A DNA stretch of 64,000 nucleotides from an uncultured Bacilli bacterium (GTDB lineage: Bacteria; Bacillota_I; Bacilli_A; RF39; UBA660): the NCBI GenBank assembly GCA_934130375.1, contig CAKOXW010000002.1, positions 62,001 through 126,000 of the forward strand, in the 5' to 3' direction. This document shows, piece by piece, positions 52,040-60,088 of this stretch. Under the pieces are notes generated by a model. That model had not been told where the DNA came from. It saw only the letters and a list, made by a program, of their open reading frames with translations, and searched no databases. The stretch's first letter is position 1. Each line of letters opens with the position of its first letter. A program made the position numbers and the translations under genes.

Positions 52040-53236
52040 CTATTCCTCACTTTCTTTCATTGCAAAAGTATTATTCATAAATGCAGTTATTTTCTCTTTT
52101 TCACTTATTACATCTAAATAGAAATCAAATGTTGTATGAACTGAACTATGTCCTAACAAAGCAGATATTTTAGGAATAGGTACTCCTTGTTCTATTAAGA
52201 TAGTTGCATATAGATGTCTTAATCCGTGAACTGTTATTTTAGGAATACTATTCTTTTTGCATTGATTTTCAATATATTTATTCAATGATGTTCCTCCGTG
52301 TGGAAGTCCATTATCTTGACAGCTGATATAATCTTTATCAATATAATTTTCCTTTAAAGTATTTTTACGAATTTCTACAAGTTTCTTTCTTTTGTCTAAT
52401 TCTTTCCATATAATATCTGGAACTCTTAAAGTTCTAAAACTATTAGGTGTTTTAGGGTCTTTTTCTACGAATATCATTTTTTTAATTTTGAACTCATTAC
52501 TTGATAATTCATACTTATTTGCTAACTGTCTTGAAATACTAACTGTCTTTTTTTCATAGTTAAAATCACTAAACTTTAATCCTCTTATTTCTCCCTTTCT
52601 TAACCCACAGAACAGTGCTAATAATATTTCTAAATACCAATTTTCACTATTACTGGTAGAAGCCAGAAATGTTTTAATTTCGCTTTTAGTTAATAGTTTA
52701 ATATTAGGTTTACCTCTCTTGTAAACTTTTGCAGAATCAACGGGATTTACTGTTAATATTCCATCGTGAACTATATCTTGAAAAACTAGATTAAATACCT
52801 CTCTACTCTTATTAGCAGTTGTTTTGCCTAACTTATCTATTTTTTCTAATGTTTGATTTATAAAATCAGTTGTTGCCAATCTTGCTTTTATGTCATAAGG
52901 AAGACAGGGAATTATAAGATTATAAACTGCATAAGAGATTGACATTGAAGTTGTACTTTCTACTTTTGGAGAAAATACTTTTTCAAACCAATAAATCAGA
53001 TAATCCTTAAATAATATTTCCTTATCTATTATTGGTGCAATATAATTTCTTCTTTGTTCTTCATATTCTTCTAAACATTTATAGTAGTTTTCTTCGGCAA
53101 GTTCTGGTGTTTTAAATCCACCAACTCTACCATATTTTGTACTACCATCTTCTTGTAGTTCTTTTTTTCTATGATACCAAGAGTTTCTATAAAAAAATGC
53201 TATGCTACCTTTATATTCCTGTACTGTTTTTTCCAT
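52040..53236 (-). CDS. Tyrosine recombinase / phage-type integrase (proximal of two)
   Basis: 398 residues. Catalytic Arg213 (GLRKGEI), His337-x2-Arg340-His341 (HGLRH), His363 (LLGHS) and Tyr373 (DFYLD) are intact. The N-terminal region YKGSIAFFYRNSWYHRKK is AP2-like. It is clearly different in sequence from the neighbouring integrase and so is not a recent duplicate. GAAAGGGAAG precedes the ATG; it is 31 bases downstream of the excisionase gene. Confidence 0.92.
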   Translation of the reverse strand: MEKTVQEYKGSIAFFYRNSWYHRKKELQEDGSTKYGRVGGFKTPELAEENYYKCLEEYEEQRRNYIAPIIDKEILFKDYLIYWFEKVFSPKVESTTSMSISYAVYNLIIPCLPYDIKARLATTDFINQTLEKIDKLGKTTANKSREVFNLVFQDIVHDGILTVNPVDSAKVYKRGKPNIKLLTKSEIKTFLASTSNSENWYLEILLALFCGLRKGEIRGLKFSDFNYEKKTVSISRQLANKYELSSNEFKIKKMIFVEKDPKTPNSFRTLRVPDIIWKELDKRKKLVEIRKNTLKENYIDKDYISCQDNGLPHGGTSLNKYIENQCKKNSIPKITVHGLRHLYATILIEQGVPIPKISALLGHSSVHTTFDFYLDVISEKEKITAFMNNTFAMKESEE

Positions 53237-53267
53237 CTTTATCTTCCCTTTCTAATTAAATCAGAAA

Positions 53268-53480
53268 TTATACTTGCTCTGGCATTGTCATACCTCCATC
53301 AATCCATTTATCAAAACTATCTTTTGGAACTTTGTATAATTTTCCGATTTTAATAACATTAAATGGCTTTCTGTTCCTATAAACTTCATCTAAAAATTCG
53401 TATGTTTTACTTCTTCCTAATCCTAGTATCTTTTGTATATCAGAAACTTCGTAAACCTTTTTAATGTTTTGTTCTGGCAT
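53268..53480 (-). CDS. Excisionase-like helix-turn-helix protein
   Basis: 70 residues with a MerR-like 'excisionase family' DNA-binding domain: YEVSDIQKILGLGRSKTYEFLDE...FNVIKIGKLYKVPKDSFDKWID. Located directly upstream of the two integrase genes, it is the expected recombination directionality factor. AAGGAGGAGATAG precedes the ATG. A terminator hairpin separates it from mazF. Confidence 0.85.
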   Translation of the reverse strand: MPEQNIKKVYEVSDIQKILGLGRSKTYEFLDEVYRNRKPFNVIKIGKLYKVPKDSFDKWIDGGMTMPEQV

Positions 53481-53505
53481 TCTATCTCCTCCTTTATAAG
53501 AAAAT

Positions 53506-53540
53506 AGAACTTGTACTCACAATTACAGAATACAAGTTCT
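53506..53540. terminator. Terminator-like hairpin between mazF and the excisionase gene
   Basis: AGAACTTGTA pairs with TACAAGTTCT over 15 bases. On the minus strand ATTTTCTTAT follows; on the plus strand CTCATTTTTTT follows. A second small hairpin, GTGCG/CGCAC, sits at 53557-53577 beside the mazF stop. Confidence 0.65.
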
Positions 53541-53581
53541 CTCATTTTTTTACCATTGTGCGTTTTTTAGAATCGCACATT

Positions 53582-53956
53582 TTATTCTTGTTGATATATA
53601 AGTCTATTCAAATCTATTCCAAAAGCATTTAAAATTGCTCTATCTGTTTCTCGCATTTGTTTTTCATCTAATGTGCAGATATAAGATTTTAATCTTGATT
53701 TATCTAACACTCTTATTTGTTCGGTTAGTATAATTGAATCGTGTGTTATTTTTCCATTTGACTTGATTAAAACGTGGGTTGATAATTTGGGCTTTGAATC
53801 AACTCTGCTAGTAATAGGTGCTATTATAACAACTGGACTATAAATATTTGCTATATCATTTTGAATTACCACCACAGGTCTAGTACCATCTTGTTCACAC
53901 CCAACTATTGGATATAAATTAGCATAGTATATATCTCCTCGTCTAATTGTTCTCAT
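53582..53956 (-). CDS. mazF: MazF-type toxin (endoribonuclease)
   Basis: 124 residues, normal MazF length. RRGDIYYANLYPIVGCEQDGTRPVVVIQNDIAN (5-37), IIAPITSR, and HDSIILTEQIRVLDKSRL are the standard strands, with the RNA-binding Gln/Thr/Arg loop intact. It cleaves mRNA at specific short sites unless held by an antitoxin. Its ATG lies 14 bases inside the preceding small gene with no separate ribosome site, so the two are translationally coupled as in toxin-antitoxin pairs. The preceding gene is not a recognisable MazE. Confidence 0.88.
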   Translation of the reverse strand: MRTIRRGDIYYANLYPIVGCEQDGTRPVVVIQNDIANIYSPVVIIAPITSRVDSKPKLSTHVLIKSNGKITHDSIILTEQIRVLDKSRLKSYICTLDEKQMRETDRAILNAFGIDLNRLIYQQE

Positions 53957-54152
53957 CAAATTTTTCTACTTTGTAGATAATATGTGGTGGATTATCTTTA
54001 AATAGATTCAAGATATTTAACTTCTTGTCTTTCAAATAATCTGTTAATACACGATTAACATCATATTGTGCTTTCTTCATACTTGTTTGTGAATGATCCA
54101 TAGTAGTTTCAAATACCAATTTAATTTTTATTTTATATCTTTTCATTTTCAT
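53943..54152 (-). CDS. Small protein coupled to mazF, possible atypical antitoxin
   Basis: 69 residues: basic start MKMKRYKIKIKLVFETTMDHSQTSMKKAQYDV, a helical middle and the acidic end VEKFDENN. No SpoVT/AbrB, RHH or HTH pattern of known MazE antitoxins. It has a strong AAGGAGG site and ends inside mazF. Position makes it the best candidate for a partner of MazF; it could also be an unrelated element gene. Confidence 0.55.
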   Translation of the reverse strand: MKMKRYKIKIKLVFETTMDHSQTSMKKAQYDVNRVLTDYLKDKKLNILNLFKDNPPHIIYKVEKFDENN

Positions 54153-54174
54153 ATTTTTTTCCTCCTTAATATGT

Positions 54175-54206
54175 AAAAGTCAAAGCACATAAATACTTTG
54201 ACTTTT
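54175..54206. terminator. Terminator hairpin at the end of the noncoding region
   Basis: AAAAGTCAAAG / CTTTGACTTTT, a perfect 11-bp stem with a ten-base loop. It lies upstream of the mazF pair on the minus strand and would end the candidate RNA before that operon. Confidence 0.75.
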
Positions 54207-54525
54207 CTAATATTTCTTTAATTTTTTTTCTAACTGATATTTGTCTTAATACCCTCAGTATGGGATTTCATCAAACTATTGACTTGCTAAATCAATATCA
54301 CAGGACTTCCACCTCCCCGAGGTTCTCTCCGGGCTGCACCCATTGCTTGAATCTGTGGCTGTGCAGGAGTATCTTTAATACTGTTAGATGTAATCGCAAA
54401 TTAAGTGCTACTTAATTTTATAACCAAGTTTGAATCGACAAGCGAACTTGTTAATGTGCTATCTCTAACAGGAATGTATTTGATGAATGTGTATCAAATT
54501 TTCAAAGAACACATCCTGCTCCACT
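54207..54525 (-). ncRNA. Candidate structured noncoding RNA of the mobile island
   Basis: About 320 bases without a convincing gene, lying between two terminators. On the minus strand it folds into many local stems: TTTGAT/ATCAAA (near 54480-54500), ACAAG-TTCG-CTTGT, CTGCAC/GTGCAG (54361-54366 with 54334-54339), CCCG/CGGG (54330-54333 with 54316-54319), and TATTGA/TCAATA (54292-54297 with 54277-54282). Bases 54301-54360 contain 36 G or C out of 60, far above the surrounding AT-rich DNA. Such a GC-rich, multi-stem core is typical of a functional RNA. Family not recognised; an oriT or leader function is also possible. Confidence 0.55.
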
Positions 54526-54577
54526 AAAAATAAAAGGAACAGGTGGAGAAAGGATTAACTCCCTCTCACCTGTTTCC
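54526..54577 (-). terminator. Terminator of the sigma-like gene
   Basis: Minus-strand GGAAACAGGTGAGA pairs with TCTCCACCTGTTCC (one bulge), followed by TTTTATTTTT. It begins just after the sigma-like stop. Confidence 0.85.
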
Positions 54578-54587
54578 TCACTCAAAC

Positions 54588-55076
54588 TTAATTTTTAAGG
54601 TCATAATTTAAAATTTTTTTAATTTTTTTAATTCCAACATCAATACTGTCTTTAACAGACATTATTTTACAATGTTCTATTTCAGCAATTTCTCTTAATG
54701 TTTTATCTTCAAAGTAGTACATTTTAATTCTTCTTTTTTGAATATCTGATAAAGAGTTAATTGCCATTTTTAAGTCTTCATTTAATAATTTTGTTTCTAT
54801 AACTTCTTCAAGACTTACTGGCTTGTCCATTGCTCTAACCTCAAGATTATTCTCATATATTTCAGAATGTTCAATATGTCTATCATATTCATTTAATTCT
54901 TTAATATCTTGCAATTCAAACTCATCAAATGCTTCATATACTTCTTTTGTTACCTCTACAACTCTTGTTGCTCCTATTCCATCTTTAAATGATACTTTGT
55001 ATAATCCTTTTTCATTAACTTTTAATAAAACATAGGGATTATCTCTATGCTTTCTTCTTTTTGGTCTTTCGTCCAT
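54588..55076 (-). CDS. Sigma-70-like factor of mobile elements
   Basis: 162 residues. The C-terminal region LKMAINSLSDIQKRRIKMYYFEDKTLREIAEIEHCKIMSVKDSIDVGIKKIKKIL (about 100-155) is a sigma region 4 helix-turn-helix. The N-terminal half begins with RRKHRDNPYVLLKVNEKGLYKVSFKDGIG and lacks a full region 2, as in the small sigma-like proteins common in Firmicutes conjugative elements. It probably activates element genes. The ribosome site GGAGG lies right behind a leader hairpin. Confidence 0.8.
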   Translation of the reverse strand: MDERPKRRKHRDNPYVLLKVNEKGLYKVSFKDGIGATRVVEVTKEVYEAFDEFELQDIKELNEYDRHIEHSEIYENNLEVRAMDKPVSLEEVIETKLLNEDLKMAINSLSDIQKRRIKMYYFEDKTLREIAEIEHCKIMSVKDSIDVGIKKIKKILNYDLKN

Positions 55077-55089
55077 TTATGTTTCCTCC

Positions 55090-55213
55090 ATTCAATTTCA
55101 AATTTTTATGTTTTAAAATTGAATGTTGGTGGACCTCTACACCTAAAGAACTTTAAAGCAAAAGAAAAGACGCTGACAATCCAACTCGTTAATTGAGTCA
55201 AATCATCAGCGTC
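55090..55213 (-). promoter_or_regulatory. Structured leader with terminator-like hairpin before the sigma-like gene
   Basis: Two strong minus-strand stems. Hairpin 1 (55213-55169): GACGCTGA / TCAGCGTC with inner GAGT/ACTC pairing, followed by TTTTCTTTT, a terminator shape. Hairpin 2 (55124-55090): ATTCAATTT / AAATTGAAT, ending directly at the GGAGG of the sigma-like gene. The set looks like an attenuator or translational switch. Confidence 0.55.
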
Positions 55214-55327
55214 ATAAAACACACATACTGCTACATATTGATATGGGCTTGGAGAGAATAATACCCCTTTGATAAAGTAATTTCTTATGTCAATTTCTTT
55301 AAATACAATTAAGGCATTTCTAATCAT
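55106..55327 (-). CDS. Possible 73-residue leader or small element protein
   Basis: Open frame beginning MIRNALIVFKEIDIRNYFIKG, with AGGAGGAG upstream (spacing about 11). The middle reads SPYQYVAVCVFYDADDLTQLTSWIVSVFSFALKFF, which looks protein-like, but the last part (RCRGPPTFNFKT) comes from hairpin sequence, and a terminator-like stem lies inside the frame. It may be a real small protein whose message is attenuated, or a leader peptide. I do not recognise a family. Confidence 0.4.
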   Translation of the reverse strand: MIRNALIVFKEIDIRNYFIKGVLFSPSPYQYVAVCVFYDADDLTQLTSWIVSVFSFALKFFRCRGPPTFNFKT

Positions 55328-55654
55328 AAGGGTAACAGCTCCTCCTACAACTTCTAAAAACCAATGCCATAATTTTTATAGAGTTATAATATAGAAATAT
55401 TGTTACCTCTTATGAAAAATTAACCAGTAATATGTCTTTATCATTTGTTGAAAAGAAATATACTGCTTAATTATTTCTTTTTTATTTCATTATTTAATTT
55501 TTTCATCTTCTTTCCATTACATAGTTTGACATTGTATATTCAACGACATTATACAACAATATTCTTGCAAAATTTGTCGAACTATTGCGAAATAGTAAAT
55601 TTTTGCCATTAAAAATAGTAATTTAACTTTTTATGGACGATTTTGGCACTTTCA
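55328..55654 (-). other. Gene-free control region of the mobile island
   Basis: About 330 bases without a supported gene. A minus-strand TATAAT (55553-55548) lies within an inverted repeat TTGTATA-N11-TATACAA (55532-55556). Upstream, ACTATTGCGAAATAGT (55581-55596) is an operator-like inverted repeat with six-base arms and a GCGA centre. These suggest a repressed promoter driving the sigma-like gene. Confidence 0.5.
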
Positions 55655-55690
55655 TAAAAAAATAACAGTACATCTAGTACTGCTATTTTT
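55655..55690 (-). terminator. Terminator after the 54-residue gene
   Basis: Minus-strand AAAAATAGCAGTAC / GTACTGTTATTTTT with a five-base loop and a following T run, just past the stop codon. It closes the cargo operon. Confidence 0.85.
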
Positions 55691-55694
55691 AATC

Positions 55695-55859
55695 TTATTT
55701 ACGCTTATTTATCATATTAAAAATAATAAAATCATCAAAATCTTCATCTTCGTTATTATCTTTTGTCGTATTACTATTATTATTTTTTTCACTTGGTGGT
55801 GTACTAAAAGCAATTACAATTACTGCTATAACAATTATGCTTATAAATATCAAGAACAT
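55695..55859 (-). CDS. 54-residue single-pass membrane protein
   Basis: Short gene with AAGGGGGATT before the ATG, 11 bases after the SWIM gene. One membrane helix (MFLIFISIIVIAVIVIAF) is followed by a polar, acidic tail (NNNSNTTKDNNEDEDFDDF) and a basic end (NKRK). It resembles small helper membrane proteins. It is the last gene of the operon before a strong terminator. No family recognised. Confidence 0.6.
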   Translation of the reverse strand: MFLIFISIIVIAVIVIAFSTPPSEKNNNSNTTKDNNEDEDFDDFIIFNMINKRK

Positions 55860-55870
55860 AATAATCCCCC

Positions 55871-56980
55871 TTATTTATCATCTTCGTAGTAATAATCGTC
55901 TTCTTCTAGGTCTTCTTCTCCAAAGTTCCAAGGATTATATCGACCTTCTCTTACTAGATCCTTTTGCCAATCTTCTAAGTCATAAGCGTCCATTTCAGTT
56001 TCAAGTTCTTCATTATAATCCTCATCATCTTCTTTATTAAAATGTTTATCTATCTCATTTGCAATAGCAATTCCTGCCATTACATCTGTAAATCCAATCT
56101 TATTTTCATTTTTTTGTTTCGGCATAGAAGTAATTACATCAGTTGCACTATTTTCTTCATTTAATGTTTTTTTAATTTTTTGTTTTAATTCAAGTGTAAT
56201 ATTTAATAAATTATCTAAATGTTGTAGTAATATATCTTCTAAAACTTTTTCAGAACAGTTTTTTTCATAATAATTTGTTTGTGAAATGTATTGTTGTGAA
56301 TAATTGTTAAACTCATCAATAGTAGAATATGAAAAATGAGATTTATTTCTATTTATATAATCAGTAGCATTTTTTACCATTGTTTTAATACCACTTATTT
56401 GATTATTTATTTCTGTTATAATTTTATCTTTATTTTCACTGCATTTTACTTTATATAAAAGTGCATATATGTGTTTACAATTATGTTCTTTATCTAAATA
56501 ATAAGGGCAAGTACAACTTGAACTTATTATATTATTATTTTCATCAATAGAAATTTTAACATTGTAGTTTTCATTGCCTTTTACAATGCAAGAATAATTA
56601 TTATCATTTTCCTTAAAATATTTGATTTTATCTTCGTAATAATATACTTCTCCTCTGTTTCTTATTTGAACTGGAAATAAATTATCATAAATACTTTTAT
56701 CAAATATATCTAATTTTTCTTTTTTAACTTCTATTGGTGTTTTTAAACTTTCTTCAACCTTTAATTTTGTATCAACAAATGGTGTTTTAATAATACTTTT
56801 TTCATTACTCTTTTTTTGAATCTTATTAGAAATCCAAGTTACTAACTTTGCAATTCCAACTATGATTATACATATTAGTTCAATAGCCCATTTTATTAAG
56901 TAATAAGCTACAACTAAAAAGAAAAATAAAACTAATATTATATCCCAAGCAGATGTTTCATTTTTCCTTCTTCTAGCCAT
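55871..56980 (-). CDS. Membrane protein with SWIM zinc finger
   Basis: 369 residues. Two adjacent membrane helices (about 12-48), then a soluble part with a SWIM finger: Cys156-x-Cys158 (SCTCPYY) and Cys168-x-His170 (NCKH). SWIM fingers bind DNA or proteins and occur with SNF2 helicases and transposases. The C-terminal half is helical and ends in a very acidic tail (EEDLEEDDYYYEDDK). GAGGGAGAA precedes ATG 56980. It follows the type III Res gene by 36 bases, so it may be part of the defence operon; a membrane-tethered SWIM protein is unusual there. Confidence 0.75.
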   Translation of the reverse strand: MARRRKNETSAWDIILVLFFFLVVAYYLIKWAIELICIIIVGIAKLVTWISNKIQKKSNEKSIIKTPFVDTKLKVEESLKTPIEVKKEKLDIFDKSIYDNLFPVQIRNRGEVYYYEDKIKYFKENDNNYSCIVKGNENYNVKISIDENNNIISSSCTCPYYLDKEHNCKHIYALLYKVKCSENKDKIITEINNQISGIKTMVKNATDYINRNKSHFSYSTIDEFNNYSQQYISQTNYYEKNCSEKVLEDILLQHLDNLLNITLELKQKIKKTLNEENSATDVITSMPKQKNENKIGFTDVMAGIAIANEIDKHFNKEDDEDYNEELETEMDAYDLEDWQKDLVREGRYNPWNFGEEDLEEDDYYYEDDK

Positions 56981-57016
56981 AAAATTCTCCCTCAATTAGA
57001 TTTTTATAAATATTTT

Positions 57017-60000
57017 TTATTGTGCTAACATATTTATCAATGATTCATAACTATCTACAACATCATATTTTACCTTATCATTGCATAAACATTCAAAATG
57101 TTTTCTAGCACATTCTATTTTTGCTTTTTCTACTTCACGAAGTTCCATCGAATTCATACTGCCTTTTGTTTCTGCAATAAAATAAACATATTTGAATGAT
57201 GGATTATCAAAAACTATTGCCCAATCTGGGTTATAATTTCCAACTGGCGTAGGAATCTTAAAACCATTTGGTAATTTAGCATATACTGTTACTTCTCCAG
57301 TTTCTAGTTTTTTTGCAAAATTAATTTCATTTTTTGAATCTGTTACCAAAAAGTCATAGATATGTTTTTTTACATCAAAGGCATTTTCTCCAAGTTCTCC
57401 TCTAACATTATTAATTGTAAAAATACTATTATCATATTTTTGTTCTGTTTTATGATATGTTATACCATCAATAACAGTTGCTGCTTTTTCTTGATTTATA
57501 AGATTTGCAACTTTTCTTATAAATTCTTCAGGATTATATTTATAAATTTCAAATTTTTCTTTCTTAATTCCTATTAATATTTCTATTATTGTTTTTCTTG
57601 TAAGTCCAGTATCTCTTGTTAGTTCTCCTATTAAATCATACTCTATTTGTGATGGAGAAAAATCATTTAAAACCTCAATATTACTTTTTCGTTCTGCCAT
57701 TGATTCTCTTAAACTTAATGATGAAGCTGAAATATTATCTTTTTGAGAACCTTCTGTTATTCTAACTTTCATTTTATTTTCATTTAACTTGGTATCTATC
57801 GCTATAATAGATTTTTCTATTAGTTCTTTTGTATCAAAGTAAACTTCATATATAGTTTTAACATTAATTTTATTCCATAATTCTTGAAATTCTTTTTTCA
57901 TAAAATTTGCATTAGGTGAAAGTGTTTTAATATTTTCTCTTCTTTCATCATTAACAAGTTTAGTATTATCAGAAGAATATAACTTTTTCATTAAAGCAGA
58001 TACTTGTTCTCTAAATGGTTCAAGTTCTGGCATAACATCAAGTTTATCATTTTCCATATCCTCTACAAATTTATCTGTTATTTTAGAATCATTATCTAAA
58101 TCCACATAGCCTTTTTGAGCATTATAGAATAGAAATTTATTATAACTTGCTTCTGTAAATACATACTTTTCTCCATTATCATTTATTAGAACTTTATCAA
58201 TAAATGATTCTTGAGTAAAGTTTTTAGGTCTTGCAGATAAAGATTCAACCATTTCATTTTGTAATGCTTTTGCAAAACTATCATAAGATTCACTTGCAAC
58301 TACAGTTAATGTGTTAACATTATGGAAATTATTTTCAAGTAATTTATAATCCATTCTTTCTCCATCATTATTTACACAAATACGAAGTCCACGACCAATT
58401 TCTTGTCTTTTACTTATTTCGGAATTACTATGTTTCAATGTGCAAATTTGGAATATATTTGGGTTATCCCAACCTTCACGAAGTGCAGAGTGTGAAAAGA
58501 TAAATCTTACTGGTTCTTCCAAGGATAATAATCTTTCTTTATCTTTCATAATCAAATCGTAAGCGTCTTCATCAAAACTTAAATAATCTTTTTTATCATT
58601 GATTTTTGAGTCAGTTTCGTGTCCTTTTTTATCAACTGAAAAGTACCCAGCGTGTATTTTTCTTGTATCAAATGAATCCAAATATTTTGTATATTCTTCA
58701 TCAATTATACTTCTATAATCTGCAAGTGCCTTATTATATTCGTCCTCAAACATTTGAGCATACTCGCCTTTTAAAGGTTCTCCCGTTGACCAATCTTTAT
58801 ATTTAGCAACCTCATCAATAAAGAATAATGATAATACCTTTATTCCATACTTATGAAGTTCTCTTTCTTTTTCGAAATGTGAACGAATTGTTTCTCTTAT
58901 TTGTATTCTTATTATTTGATTTTCATCAACATCGCCAAATGCTTGACCTACTTGTATTTCAACTCCATTTGTAAAAAACACTTTATCATATTGATCATAT
59001 CTTCCATCAATCTCGCTAACTACATAACCTTTATATGGTGTTAAATATCCAGATTTTGTGTATAAGTCATCTCCTGCTTTTATCTTCATTAATCTTCTTG
59101 TAGTTCCGGTAGAAGTTTTGATTTCTATTTCCATCATTGCTTCTGGGTCGTGTTTATTACTAATATTAACACTATCTAAAAATAAATATGTATCTTCCGA
59201 TTTGTTATGTAATATTTCAATTCCTTTTACATTTATCTTTTTTACTAATTTTTGATTATATGCATCTATTGCATCTAATCTATATACTTTGTTATACTCT
59301 TTATTCTTTTTATGTGTAGCAGAATAACGAATTGTAAATAATGGTTTGAAATCCTCAAATAAACTTTCTGTTTTATCTCCAAATTTTTGTGGTTCATCAA
59401 CTATCAATATTGGATGAACAGATTTAATTACATCAATCGGTCTTCTTGATTGTAATTCATCCAGTTCTTCATAAATTCTTCTGTTTGCTGCTCCTTTTGC
59501 AGAAAAGGCTTGATAGTTTATAATCATTACTTGGATTGAATCATCTGAAGCAAATGTATTTATATTAGCAATATTTGAACTATTTGAAGAATTATATACA
59601 AAAAATCTAATTTTTTTATGATATATTTCTTGAAAATGATCTTGTGTTATTTCAAAAGATTTTTGAACTCCTTCACGGATTGCTATACTTGGAACCATAA
59701 CAATAAATTTACTCCAACCATATTCTTTATTTAATTCATACATCGTTTTAATATATGTATAAGTTTTACCAGTACCTGTTTCCATTTCTATTGAAAAATC
59801 ATTTAAGTTTTCACCATCAGTATAATTTATATCATTAAGTCTTTGAACATTTCTTATGTTTTCTCTTCTTTCACTTTCAGTAAGTGTAATTGGATGATTT
59901 CCAAAAGAGATAACTTCAACTTCTTCTGTTTTTTCTAATAAAGTCCCTTTGTCTAAAGTTCTTGTATATCTTGCAATCAAATCTTTTCTTGAACCTTTTT

Positions 60001-60076
60001 CTTGACCTTTAAAGCAATTAACAATAGCACCAACTGCGTCATCTTGGTATTGTTGCTGTTTGAACTTTAATTTCAT
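57017..60076 (-). CDS. Type III restriction enzyme, Res subunit
   Basis: 1019 residues, typical Res size. Walker A METGTGKT (98-105), DEPQ box (227-230, the type III variant of DEAD), a motif region SHSALREGWDNPNIFQICTLKHS (near 530-550), QEIGRGLRI motif VI, and a C-terminal PD-ExK nuclease with Pro950-Asp951...Glu969-Thr-Lys971. Everything needed for ATP-driven scanning and cutting with the Mod partner is present. AGGAGGTGTAAA precedes the ATG, 12 bases after mod. Confidence 0.93.
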   Translation of the reverse strand: MKLKFKQQQYQDDAVGAIVNCFKGQEKGSRKDLIARYTRTLDKGTLLEKTEEVEVISFGNHPITLTESERRENIRNVQRLNDINYTDGENLNDFSIEMETGTGKTYTYIKTMYELNKEYGWSKFIVMVPSIAIREGVQKSFEITQDHFQEIYHKKIRFFVYNSSNSSNIANINTFASDDSIQVMIINYQAFSAKGAANRRIYEELDELQSRRPIDVIKSVHPILIVDEPQKFGDKTESLFEDFKPLFTIRYSATHKKNKEYNKVYRLDAIDAYNQKLVKKINVKGIEILHNKSEDTYLFLDSVNISNKHDPEAMMEIEIKTSTGTTRRLMKIKAGDDLYTKSGYLTPYKGYVVSEIDGRYDQYDKVFFTNGVEIQVGQAFGDVDENQIIRIQIRETIRSHFEKERELHKYGIKVLSLFFIDEVAKYKDWSTGEPLKGEYAQMFEDEYNKALADYRSIIDEEYTKYLDSFDTRKIHAGYFSVDKKGHETDSKINDKKDYLSFDEDAYDLIMKDKERLLSLEEPVRFIFSHSALREGWDNPNIFQICTLKHSNSEISKRQEIGRGLRICVNNDGERMDYKLLENNFHNVNTLTVVASESYDSFAKALQNEMVESLSARPKNFTQESFIDKVLINDNGEKYVFTEASYNKFLFYNAQKGYVDLDNDSKITDKFVEDMENDKLDVMPELEPFREQVSALMKKLYSSDNTKLVNDERRENIKTLSPNANFMKKEFQELWNKINVKTIYEVYFDTKELIEKSIIAIDTKLNENKMKVRITEGSQKDNISASSLSLRESMAERKSNIEVLNDFSPSQIEYDLIGELTRDTGLTRKTIIEILIGIKKEKFEIYKYNPEEFIRKVANLINQEKAATVIDGITYHKTEQKYDNSIFTINNVRGELGENAFDVKKHIYDFLVTDSKNEINFAKKLETGEVTVYAKLPNGFKIPTPVGNYNPDWAIVFDNPSFKYVYFIAETKGSMNSMELREVEKAKIECARKHFECLCNDKVKYDVVDSYESLINMLAQ

Positions 60077-60088
60077 CTTTTACACCTC

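Noticed and set aside
54275..54395. 30-codon minus-strand frame ending RREPRGGGSPVILI
   Set aside because: It has no start codon after the upstream stop, and its sequence is explained by GC-rich hairpins; treated as part of the candidate RNA.
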